Under the pieces are notes generated by a model that saw nothing but the letters and a program-made list of their open reading frames with translations, was not told where the DNA came from and did not search any database. From an uncultured Clostridia bacterium (GTDB lineage: Bacteria; Bacillota; Clostridia; Oscillospirales; CAG-272), in NCBI GenBank assembly GCA_944391815.1, contig CALXUV010000070.1:1-37129 (forward strand): a DNA stretch of 37,129 nucleotides. The letters run 5' to 3'. Each line of letters starts with the position of its first letter. The first letter of the stretch is position 1. Positions 1-8,800 of this stretch are shown here, one piece after another. A program made the position numbers and the translations under genes.

Positions 1-49
1 ATCTCGCTTTCTTGTAGGTTTTTTTAGCAATTAAATTATACAACAAAGC

Positions 50-100
50 AAGCGGATACTCAATACCTTTCGGTAAAAAGCATCCGCTTTTTTCTTTTTT
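50..100 (+). terminator. Rho-independent terminator of an upstream host gene
   Basis: The arms aagcggat (50-57) and atccgctt (82-89) enclose an inner tacc/ggta hairpin (64-67/72-75) and run into a T-rich tail at 88-100. The T tract lies on the plus-strand side, so it ends a plus-strand transcript entering from the left. It lies outside the element. Confidence 0.75.
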
Positions 101-128
101 CAGCTAAGTTAATGACTCAGCCCCTTCT

Positions 129-173
129 TGGTCTGAGTGACAAGACTTGAACTTGCGGCCTCTACCACCCCAA
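129..173. repeat. Left attachment site (orphan tRNA-Pro 3' end)
   Basis: This 45-bp stretch is identical to 24138-24182, the 3' part of the intact tRNA-Pro gene including encoded CCA, T arm and variable region up to the anticodon loop. Here it is not followed by the 5' half of a tRNA, so it is the displaced chromosomal tRNA 3' end left when the element integrated. The identity stops sharply on both sides, which fits a strand-exchange core. It marks the left border of the element. Confidence 0.93.
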
Positions 174-289
174 CTGCTTCTTGGCAGTTTTTTGCTTTAT
201 TTCTAACACTTTCGGATACTTTTTGCTACATTTCAATTGCTCTTTGACGCCCTTGTATCCGTTGTTTCCGTGTGCTCCGAAAACGTCTA

Positions 290-309
290 TGGTCAAACAT
301 GTGGTCAAA
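290..309 (+). repeat. End repeat, left copy (candidate integrase arm site)
   Basis: The sequence atggtcaaacatgtggtcaa occurs here and at 23999-24018, about 120-140 bp inside each attachment site. The submotif catgtggtca occurs once more at 23982-23991. Short directly repeated sites near both ends are typical arm-type sites bound by the N-terminal domain of lambda/Tn916-type integrases; the function is inferred. Confidence 0.6.
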
Positions 310-440
310 ACACACGGCTGACAAAATCTATACATATCGTTCCTGAATATCATACCGTGGCGGTGGCAGTTCATGCCGCCGCCACTCCGGTTTGTCGTAT
401 TGTAACTCTTGTCCGCCGAATTGTCAAGTCAAAAATTCCA

Positions 441-462
441 CCGCAATAGACAAAGAAAAAGG
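441..462 (+). repeat. Dispersed CAR-TAG repeat, copy 1
   Basis: Contains gcaatagacaaagaaaaagg, found identically at 17027-17046 and 23853-23872 and in shorter diverged form at 22191-22208. Similarity to the 23851 copy also extends a little upstream. It lies just before the defence operon promoter. Confidence 0.7.
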
Positions 463-584
463 TTCCTCAAAGATTACGACAAAGTAGGAGAGGCCCGTGC
501 TGATTTATGATTGTCAGCAAAGAAAAATACAAGAGTGATAGAGAAATAAATTACAAGATCGTATAATTTATTCATCAATTCCTC

Positions 585-613
585 TTGAAAAAAGTCGAAT
601 TATGTGCTATACT
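585..613 (+). promoter_or_regulatory. Promoter of the defence operon
   Basis: TTGAAA (585-590), a 17-bp spacer and TATACT (608-613), placed 37 bp before the ATG of the XRE regulator. No further promoter of this quality was noticed between here and 13555, so this may drive the whole operon. Confidence 0.75.
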
Positions 614-649
614 ATATGGGAAGAAATATATAAATTCATGAGGTGAATC

Positions 650-871
650 ATGGCTGCAAGCTACAAAAAACTATTCAAGCTGATGATTGATCGCGAGATG
701 AAAAGCAAAGAACTCGCCGCATTGGCAGGTATAAGCCCGGCAACAATCGCAAAAATGAAAAAGGACGGAGCTACAATCAGCAGCGATGTGCTGGTAAAGA
801 TATGCACGGCACTGAACTGTGATATCAACGATATTTTTGAAGTTATCCCCGACACACTGGATAATAAATAA
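650..871 (+). CDS. XRE-family helix-turn-helix regulator of the defence operon
   Basis: A 73-residue single-domain Cro/C1-type DNA-binding protein. The helix-turn-helix is visible as a stretch beginning KSKELAALAGIS and continuing through PATIAKMKKDG, followed by the family-typical tail with a CTALNCDINDIFE-like segment. It starts at an ATG preceded by aggtga. It is the first gene of the operon, 13 bp ahead of the HNH gene. A short XRE protein at the head of a restriction or defence operon usually acts as a controller that represses or times expression; that role is inferred from family and position. No operator palindrome was identified. Confidence 0.85.
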   Translation: MAASYKKLFKLMIDREMKSKELAALAGISPATIAKMKKDGATISSDVLVKICTALNCDINDIFEVIPDTLDNK

Positions 872-884
872 TCGGAGAACTGCC

Positions 885-1580
885 ATGTTGCAAGAATTTT
901 TCAAGAGATATGTCCGTTTAAAAGGACTTTCTGAAAGAACTGTCGGGCATTATGTTACCGGCATTAATTCCATAAATGTGATTTTGGAAAAGTATAATTT
1001 CCCAATAAGGAATATTTTTGAAGCCAAAACTGTTTCAGATCTTGAATCAATCAAAATGTTCTTACTTTCCAACGCGGAGTTTCAAGAGAAAAATCGAATA
1101 GGACACAACATGTACAGCGTTTCCTTCCGACATTTTTGTGAATTCGTCTGCGGTGATTATGAGTTTTTCAATCATAATATTCAGCAAATGGATATAGTTG
1201 CCGAAAAACCGACGATTATGACAATAACTACAACGGCTTATCATCGAAATCAAATAATTGTAGATCAGTCATTGGAAGGAGCGGGATATTGCTGCGAGCA
1301 TGATGCCGAACATAAAACGTTTATTGCACAATCGACCAATCATGCATATATGGAAGGACATCATCTCATTCCTATGAAATATCAAGATGCTTTTAATTGC
1401 AGTATAGATGTTTATGCAAATATCGTATGCCTTTGCCCGATATGCCATAAGCTACTGCATTACGGGCAGGCAAAAGATAAAAAATATGTGGCTGAGGAAT
1501 TGTATGAAAAAAGGCACGAAAGGCTGATTAACAGCGGTATTGATTTGTCGAAACGTGACTTTTTACATCTGGTGATATAA
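885..1580 (+). CDS. HNH endonuclease of the defence operon
   Basis: A 232-residue protein starting at the ATG at 885 behind cggaga; an upstream in-frame ATG at 819 would overlap the regulator and has no better ribosome site. The first roughly 70 residues (LKGLSERTVGHYVTGIN...) resemble the SAM-like helical core-binding domain of phage integrases, a possible DNA-binding part. The C-terminal third carries an HNH nuclease signature: EGHHLIPMKY, then the central Asn in an ANIVCLCPICH segment and a CxxCH...LH metal-binding pair. An earlier CC...H cluster may add a zinc site. It abuts vsr (1-bp gap) and the methyltransferase. It could be a cognate restriction nuclease or a modification-dependent one; the sequence does not decide. 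Confidence 0.8.
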   Translation: MLQEFFKRYVRLKGLSERTVGHYVTGINSINVILEKYNFPIRNIFEAKTVSDLESIKMFLLSNAEFQEKNRIGHNMYSVSFRHFCEFVCGDYEFFNHNIQQMDIVAEKPTIMTITTTAYHRNQIIVDQSLEGAGYCCEHDAEHKTFIAQSTNHAYMEGHHLIPMKYQDAFNCSIDVYANIVCLCPICHKLLHYGQAKDKKYVAEELYEKRHERLINSGIDLSKRDFLHLVI

Positions 1581-1581
1581 T

Positions 1582-1992
1582 ATGGATAATCATACACCCG
1601 AACAACGGCATAAGAACATGCAAGCCGTAAAAAACAAGGATTCACAAATAGAGCTGATGCTGCGAAAAGAGTTATGGAATCGCGGTCTGCGTTATCGCAA
1701 AAACTCCAATCGAGTATACGGGCATCCCGATATCGTATTTATAGGCAAAAAAGTTGCAGTATTCTGTGATAGTGAATTTTGGCACGGATATAACTGGGAA
1801 GAACGAAAAAAGGACTTCAAGTCACATCAGGAATTTTGGATTCCGAAAATAGAGCGCAACATGGAACGAGATGCGGAAGTTAACGCAAAATTACGTGAGG
1901 ATGGATGGACCGTCCTTCGTTTCTGGGGAAAAGACATTAAGAAAAATACGGCACACTGTGCGGATATTATAGAAAAGGACTTAAAAAGGTAG
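1582..1992 (+). CDS. vsr: Vsr-type (very short patch repair) endonuclease
   Basis: A 136-residue protein of the usual Vsr length. The N-terminus RHKNMQAVKNKDSQIE is the family hallmark, followed by the catalytic GHPDIVF strand with the conserved Asp, a FWHG segment, and the C-terminal VLRFWGKDIKKN block. Vsr nicks 5' of the T in T:G mismatches created by deamination of 5-methylcytosine, so it normally travels with a C5-methyltransferase. Here it directly precedes one (4-bp gap), which makes mutation avoidance the simplest role. It ends in TAG, which shows that TAG is an ordinary stop in this element. Confidence 0.93.
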   Translation: MDNHTPEQRHKNMQAVKNKDSQIELMLRKELWNRGLRYRKNSNRVYGHPDIVFIGKKVAVFCDSEFWHGYNWEERKKDFKSHQEFWIPKIERNMERDAEVNAKLREDGWTVLRFWGKDIKKNTAHCADIIEKDLKR

Positions 1993-1996
1993 AGTT

Positions 1997-3124
1997 ATGC
2001 CATTGAGAACAATAGACCTATGTGCGGGCATTGGGGGGATCCGAAAAGGATTTGAAATGACCGGGCATTATAACAATGTTTTGTCAGCCGAAATAGACAG
2101 GTATGCTTGTTTAACATATCAGCATTTATACGGTGAGAATCCAAATAATGATTTGACAACCGACCAATTTAAAGATTTGGTTGACCGCACGGAGTACGAT
2201 GTTCTTCTCGCAGGCTTTCCATGCCAAACATTCAGCCGCGCCGGCAATGAAGAGGGATTTAATGACGACACAAAAGGTATAATATTTAACCATATTGCAG
2301 AGATCATTCAAAGAACGCGACCCATGGCAATCTTTTTGGAAAATGTTGATAACCTTGTCAAACATGATAACGGGAATACATTTTCCACAATTATCAATAA
2401 ATTGGAAATCGTACTGAATTATAAAGTGATTGGCATTGATTATGGTATTGACGGATCTCCCATTATAACCGGTAATGAAAAAAGATTTGTACGAAATTCT
2501 AAAAACTTCGGAGTGCCTCAAAATCGTCCGCGAACATATATTATGGGGTTTGATAGAGAACGATATGATATTAACATCCTGAACTCTCTTCCGGATTTGC
2601 CGCAAAGTAACGATCTGCACATTTATGAGGATTTGAGAGATCTTTTGGAGTTACAAGCTGATGCTCGTTTCTATATGTCCTCCGGTTATTTTGATACGCT
2701 TGTCAAACATAGAAAAAGGCAACGCGAAAACGGGAATGGATTCGGATATAGAATTGTTAATGCTCCCGAAATCGAACATCCTGTGGCAAATACAATAATG
2801 GCAACCGGCGGATCGGGAAAAGAGCGTAATTTGATTTATGATCCGCAAGAAGGCATTGCCGGACAAATAATAGCAACTAAAACTACTCCTCTTAACTCCT
2901 ATGGCATACGTGTAATGACGCCGCGCGAATGGGGCAAACTTCAAGGATTTGTTAATTATGCATTTATAAATGAAAACGGTGAAGATGAATTTGAATTTCC
3001 CGCCGGAATATCCGATTGCCAAAAATACAAACAATTCGGCAATTCCGTTACTATACCCGTTATACAAACAATGGCAGAGTTTATGACTGAATGCCTTCAA
3101 GAACTCGGAGAAGATGTCGAATAA
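1997..3124 (+). CDS. drmMII: C5-cytosine DNA methyltransferase (DrmMII type)
   Basis: A 375-residue single-chain C5-methyltransferase. Motif I is IDLCAGIGGIRKGF near the N-terminus (SAM binding), motif IV is GFPCQTFSRAG with the catalytic Cys at about residue 76, motif VI is FLENVDNL, motif VIII is QNRPRTYIMGF, and motif X is QFGNSVTIPV near the end. All catalytic motifs are intact. Modification by a cytosine methyltransferase marks self DNA in class 2 DISARM; position directly before a drmE-like gene and drmA/drmB supports that assignment. The target sequence cannot be deduced. It follows vsr with a 4-bp gap and is separated from the next gene by 47 bp. Confidence 0.93.
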   Translation: MPLRTIDLCAGIGGIRKGFEMTGHYNNVLSAEIDRYACLTYQHLYGENPNNDLTTDQFKDLVDRTEYDVLLAGFPCQTFSRAGNEEGFNDDTKGIIFNHIAEIIQRTRPMAIFLENVDNLVKHDNGNTFSTIINKLEIVLNYKVIGIDYGIDGSPIITGNEKRFVRNSKNFGVPQNRPRTYIMGFDRERYDINILNSLPDLPQSNDLHIYEDLRDLLELQADARFYMSSGYFDTLVKHRKRQRENGNGFGYRIVNAPEIEHPVANTIMATGGSGKERNLIYDPQEGIAGQIIATKTTPLNSYGIRVMTPREWGKLQGFVNYAFINENGEDEFEFPAGISDCQKYKQFGNSVTIPVIQTMAEFMTECLQELGEDVE

Positions 3125-3171
3125 CTCTGATTCTCCCAATTAACCATTTGTAAAATGCGGAGGCTGACATT

Positions 3172-5814
3172 ATGCTTGGCGTATATGATAGTATGAAAAA
3201 ACTCATAGATAAATGTGATTTATACTTTGATGGACATATGATATCAAAAGAATTGCTGGTCAAAAACTATGCAGAATTTTTGGCGGGAAATTTTGAAAAA
3301 AAGCATAATGTTGCCATATCTTTACACACCGGTTCTATTTGCTTTGATATAATTACTGTCTTGTTTACGGCACTCAGTAATATCATGTATAATCAAGACA
3401 ATGCCGAAGACTATGTGATGTCACTTAACGTAGGTGATACCGTTCTATATAATAAAAAAATTTGCAAATTTAACGGCATTACTATATTGTCTGAAAGCTC
3501 TGACATTCCAAGAGCGATTTTATATTCAGAACATATAGATCATGGTTATGTAATGCCAGATACGGATTATGTTCAAAAAGCTTGGTGGTATAAAATTTCA
3601 CCATACCAAGGGAATTCCAAAAAACTTGGTGCACGAGGTGCAAGAAGCGACGGAAAAAAGAGAACTGATTTTCTGGCATCAGTATTTGAAATGAAACCGG
3701 ATGAAATACCGTCATTTGTTACAACATCATCGGTTATTGTTATGAATCGAGATCTATCTGAAAGAATCATTGGTAATTTGGAAATCGAATATGATTCTAA
3801 AAGGATAAAAATTACAGAAATCCTGCCCGTTTCCTATTGTTCTGAAAATGAAGAATATCCATACGGCGGAAATCCGGGAAGAATTGAACCTGCATTAAAG
3901 ATTACGAACAACATTTCCAATGCAAGAAGTATAGTTACCGGTGAATGGCAAGGAAATAAAGATTGGGAAAACAACATTATAGGCGTTTCCATTCTCGGAT
4001 TCGGTGCAATTTCTCGTGCCAGGACAGAAGTGTCTGAAATGATGAAGAGAAGAAAACTCAAATATGTTTTTATATCATACAACATTTCTTCCGAAGATGG
4101 AGAAACATTGCTGGATGAAGTGGAAGACAGTGCAGTCTTCGCTTGCACACCAGAATATCTCCTTAATTACTCGTTGCCTATCGTTGATCAAAATCCATAT
4201 ACAATGGAGTTGGATAAACAGGTTGACTCGGCAATCAATCATGAGACCATTGCGTTACCTGTAAAAACTTTCGATTGTGACTGGAACAGATATAAAAATG
4301 TGCAATTTGCATTATCTCGCTTGCGTCATTCGGGATATAAAGAAGTGGAGGACTTTGTTCCACTCGCATATTCGGTTATGAATCTTTTGTTGACGGCTGT
4401 ATTTCCCTTTGACCTGATGGAGAGATTGGTTGAAACCGGTAATTTGGAAGTTGAATCGCCTTTACAAAGGCTGCTTCGTTTAACTGATATGATCCCTTCT
4501 TTCGGCGGAGAATATAGAGATGCGGCAAAAATGATTTTGGATTTTCTGGAAGATGGCTATACCAAATTGCTTTCATGTTCATCCAAGCAGAATGCATTGT
4601 TCGAATTATTGGATGATTATCGTAATCGTAAAGTTGCCATTATTGTTCCGAAAGCATATTACTCGGGCATTCTTTATAATCTCAACATTTTGGATTGGTT
4701 TGAGGATCCAAGACAACTTTGCATATCAACTGCGAATAAATTTGATTATTCTCAGCAATATGATGTGGTTATTGCGATTGGCACATTTTGGGGTAAAAAG
4801 TTTGATCCTTTCCGTTGCAGAGCTTCCTCAACTGTATATGTAATAGTGAGCGCTGTGGAGGAAAATATTTTCAAGTATCGAAAAAAACTTGCCATGTCTA
4901 TTGAACGCAAATTTAATATCAGTGCAAAAGTACCGATTGATCACATCGAAGATACAGAAGAAGAGTATTCGCCGGGAGTCACAGAAGAAGAAGTATCGCA
5001 TGTTATAGAGTCTGCGTCTGATGTAAGCAAATACATAGATCACATATTTGAAACAAAATCTTTGGATATGCTGAATGTAAGTGCAGGCGCACGCTGCAGC
5101 ACAACGGAGATATCTCATATTGCTACTTGTGCCGATGGCGAGACTATATTTTTTACAAAAAAATACAGAGCGTATGTTTTCGACAGTGCTAGAGAGGATG
5201 TTTTGGAAGTGTCAGTGGACAAGTTGTCTCCGGGTGACACAGTGATTTTTAAGTCCAATAACGCCGAAACGAAAGATATTGTTACGACTTTATTGGATCG
5301 ATATATTGACGAATATCATACAACAAGTGAAGATGTTCAGATGGCATATCTAAAGGCTCGCTATTGGAAAGAGATTCTGAAAAAATATCAAAAAGATAAC
5401 AATCTGACATTCAAACAAATATCAAAGCGCCTTGAAAAATTTGGTTCAGCAAAACATGAGGTAACGATACGCAGTTGGCTTACGGAAGATTCTTATATTG
5501 TCGGACCACAAGATTGCGAAACATATATTGCAATTGCCAATATGACTCAAGACGCCGACATGTTGGCAGATCCGGCATCATTTTGTAATTCATGTGAGAG
5601 AATCAGAAAAATTCGTGTTGGAATTCTAAAACTTATTGCAAGAGCAATTATCAGCAAATATAGCGGTAAGCTATTTGAAGAAAATGATATGGCAAATGTT
5701 GTATCAGAGAACATTGAAGATATATCAACATTGATACAAATAGAATCAATAACTCCTGTATTTGAGAAAAAAGCTCCAATTAACATGGTTAACAGACCTA
5801 TCAGTATAAATTAA
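3172..5814 (+). CDS. drmE: DrmE-like DISARM class 2 protein
   Basis: A large, 880-residue protein with no intact textbook motif, starting at an ATG behind gcggagg. The assignment to DrmE rests on size, on position between a C5-methyltransferase and drmA, and on class 2 operon logic. Residues about 45-65 (SLHTGSICFDIITVL) occupy the place of a Walker A loop but lack the GKT/S. Residues about 480-600 contain a helicase-C-like pattern, with VAIIVPKAY, a YDVVIAIGTFWGKKFDPF segment and an SSTVYVIVSAVE strand. I infer a possible degenerate helicase fold. The last roughly 150 residues include a KQISKRLEKFG...VTIRSWL stretch that could be a DNA-binding helix-turn-helix. Lower codon GC matches the rest of the operon. 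Confidence 0.75.
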   Translation: MLGVYDSMKKLIDKCDLYFDGHMISKELLVKNYAEFLAGNFEKKHNVAISLHTGSICFDIITVLFTALSNIMYNQDNAEDYVMSLNVGDTVLYNKKICKFNGITILSESSDIPRAILYSEHIDHGYVMPDTDYVQKAWWYKISPYQGNSKKLGARGARSDGKKRTDFLASVFEMKPDEIPSFVTTSSVIVMNRDLSERIIGNLEIEYDSKRIKITEILPVSYCSENEEYPYGGNPGRIEPALKITNNISNARSIVTGEWQGNKDWENNIIGVSILGFGAISRARTEVSEMMKRRKLKYVFISYNISSEDGETLLDEVEDSAVFACTPEYLLNYSLPIVDQNPYTMELDKQVDSAINHETIALPVKTFDCDWNRYKNVQFALSRLRHSGYKEVEDFVPLAYSVMNLLLTAVFPFDLMERLVETGNLEVESPLQRLLRLTDMIPSFGGEYRDAAKMILDFLEDGYTKLLSCSSKQNALFELLDDYRNRKVAIIVPKAYYSGILYNLNILDWFEDPRQLCISTANKFDYSQQYDVVIAIGTFWGKKFDPFRCRASSTVYVIVSAVEENIFKYRKKLAMSIERKFNISAKVPIDHIEDTEEEYSPGVTEEEVSHVIESASDVSKYIDHIFETKSLDMLNVSAGARCSTTEISHIATCADGETIFFTKKYRAYVFDSAREDVLEVSVDKLSPGDTVIFKSNNAETKDIVTTLLDRYIDEYHTTSEDVQMAYLKARYWKEILKKYQKDNNLTFKQISKRLEKFGSAKHEVTIRSWLTEDSYIVGPQDCETYIAIANMTQDADMLADPASFCNSCERIRKIRVGILKLIARAIISKYSGKLFEENDMANVVSENIEDISTLIQIESITPVFEKKAPINMVNRPISIN

Positions 5815-5824
5815 GGAGTGCGTT

Positions 5825-8800
5825 ATGGTTAATGATTACATAAGCGTTCGAAAAGAATATGTGAAACGCATAAAGAGCGAATTGTTAGGACCGGGTTCGG
5901 AAGTGTGTATTCCAGACAAAGAGCATGAATTGATTTCCAGCTCTCCGAATGTAAGATACTCTATAGGGATTTTATTTCCGCAAAAGCAACGCATGACTCG
6001 AGATAATAACGATGCTACAGACGATGATGTTGTAACAGAAAACGAGGAGATTGTTGTTGAAGACATCTCTTTGCCAAACAAAGTCTCCAACCCCGGCGAT
6101 GAAATTTCCGACTCAGAAGAGGATTCGCTTGATGAGCAAATAGGACTTGCTATGCAAAATTTGCCTTCATCAATGGGATATTCATTTTTTGCCAAAGGAG
6201 ATTGCGATAAACTTGTTTTTTGCCTTTCGTTTGCAACATACAAAAAGAGCAAACTCGAAGATTGCGCTTATCCCGTACCGGAAGTTCTGCCGGATGGGTA
6301 TACGGTTCCTCCGGAAGTGAACTATTGTCTTAAGTATGACGCTGAATATAAGTGCCTGCGTCCTGCTTGTAAAATTACAAAACAAGATATAAAGCGGTTG
6401 CAAGAAATTGATACAATTCCGGAAGGCGAACGTCCATGGCTTATCAATGGATTATATCGTTTATATGATCAGTTTAATTTGGGATATGTTCGTCAACCGC
6501 ATAGAGACGACATTACCCTTGAATTTAAGGGTAAAAATTATTGTGATACGGATGTGGTAATTGATGATATTCCAGTAAGAATGACTGCGTTGAGAAGGTT
6601 AATACGAGATGATGTATATTCTGTTACGGTTATGCTTGTCAATCCACAGGTAAACGATTCACATACCGCTAATCCCAAGGAGTGTTATTTTCAATCCAAG
6701 TTGCGAATATCCAGTGAAAACAACGCTTTTGTGTTTGCGGATATCACCAAGTATTCTCAATACGGAAATGATGATCCTGAAGAATTGTCCAACCGTCTGC
6801 TTTATCGTAAAAAAAGAGTATACGGTTATGGGCTTGGCACTTCCACTACATGGGATATTAATGATAACGGTATCGGCTGGATCGAAAATGAATTTTATCC
6901 GCAAATTGAAGTCCCCTCCATGAATTTCGGATTGGACACGAACAGCAAAATTCCCGGGTATACGTTATCAATGAAACAACTGTCTGATTTGGGCAACTAC
7001 AGCAGAGAGGATATTTTAACGGGACTTTCTGTTTTTGTGTCTGAGTATAAGGATTGGATTGACAATCTTAATCAACAAATTTTTGACGATGATACAATGC
7101 GTAAAACAGCAGCTTTACATATAAAAAATTGCCGTATTTCTTGCCAAAGAATGATTGACGGTATATCGATTTTAAAATCGGATGATTTGGCATGGGATGC
7201 TTTCAGGCTTGCCAATCGTTCCATGTATATGCAAAGAATTCAACTGTTTATCCAACAAGTTATGTCAAAAGAAGACCGCTATGATGGCGATGAGATTCTG
7301 GAAGATATACTTGATAATTTGGATTACAGGGATTCCGAACCCACATTACTTAAGTTATTGAAAAAAATCGGAGAAGCGGAAAAGTTTAATGATCCGACAT
7401 GGCGTCCCTTTCAGCTTGCATTTATGCTCATGAGTATAAAATCAATAACATTGGACAATCCAGTGGACGATAATCCGGAGAGAGATATCGTTGACTTGAT
7501 TTGGTTTCCCACCGGAGGAGGTAAAACAGAAGCCTACCTCGGTTTGACTGCTTATACCGTCTTTCACAGAAAGTTAAAACATAAGGACATCTCCGGTGGT
7601 ACAGCCGTAATTATGAGATACACTCTCCGTTTGCTTGCAGCACAACAGTTTACACGTGCCGCAACTTTGATTTGTGCATGTGAATATATTCGAAATGATT
7701 CTGCCAAAGGCAAAAAAGCACAATATCCTGCATATGATCTCGGCAACGAAAGAATCACAATTGGATTGTGGATAGGCGGAAGTCATACGCCCAATCGTAA
7801 CCGAGGAGATAAATCGGCAGCAAAAGAGTGCCTTGACGAGCTTACACATGCAACAATTAAAGATCTAAAATATAAAAAGGATAAATATAATAAGTTTCAA
7901 GTTCTTAAATGCCCTTGGTGCGGAACTAAAATGACCAAAGAAATTGCCAAAGACAATATAATCGGTGACTGGGGTTACCAAATGGATTCGCACCATAAAT
8001 TCTATCTTAAATGTACCAACCAATCTTGTTGCTTCCATGATCGAAAATTACCCATTCAAATTGTTGATGAGGAACTATATTCCGCACCGCCGACTTTACT
8101 GTTTGGTACTGTGGATAAGTTTGCTATGATGGCATGGAAAAAGGAAGTGGGCAATTTCTTTGCAATAGGTTCTGCAAATCGTGCTCCCGAATTGATTATC
8201 CAAGATGAGTTACATTTGATTTCCGGACCTCTCGGAACCATGGTTGCGATGTTTGAAACGGCCATTGATTATTTATGCCAAAAGAAAGGTATTCGCCCGA
8301 AGATTGTAGCATCCACTGCAACTATAAGGCGTGCCAAAGAACAGTGTGCAGCTCTTTACAATAGAAATGTAGCACAGTTTCCATCGCTCGGTTTGGATGC
8401 TGATGATTCTTACTTTGCAAGAGAAGCTGTAATCGATCACGAAAATGGAAAATACGGCAGATTATATGTTGGCTTGATGTCTTCCGGCAAGACCAAGGCG
8501 ATGATGGAGGTACGCTCTATAGCATCATTGATGCAATGTATCCATCGGATGCCTTTAACGGACGAAATCAAAGATAAATTCTGGACATTGACAACGTATT
8601 TCGGTAGCTTACGTGATCTTGGTAAATGCAGGACTCTGGCAGAGGACGATATTAAAGATGCTATAACACGCCAGGCACAGAGATTGGGAACAAAACAAGA
8701 TGCGAGAAGGTTTTATTCTCCTGATGAATTGACCAGTCGCGCTTCCACCACCGAGCTTAACGAAACATTGGACAAACTTGAAAAGACGCAGTATTCTCAA

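Larger units (their letters stand above)
174..584. other. Left end of the element, non-coding
   Basis: No convincing gene is seen; the short open frames have no ribosome site or recognisable product. The region holds a 20-bp sequence at 290-309 repeated at 23999-24018 near the other end, and a 22-bp sequence at 441-462 repeated exactly at 23851-23872. Both are in the same orientation at both ends, as expected for integrase/excisionase arm sites or recombination scars. Confidence 0.6.

Noticed and set aside
237-449. Open reading frame of 70 codons in the left end
   Set aside because: No ribosome site, no recognisable protein pattern, and it covers the end repeats; best read as non-coding attachment-site DNA.
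885-1580. HNH gene as a third integrase because of its N-terminus
   Set aside because: No catalytic R-H-R-Y set; the C-terminus is a clear HNH nuclease.
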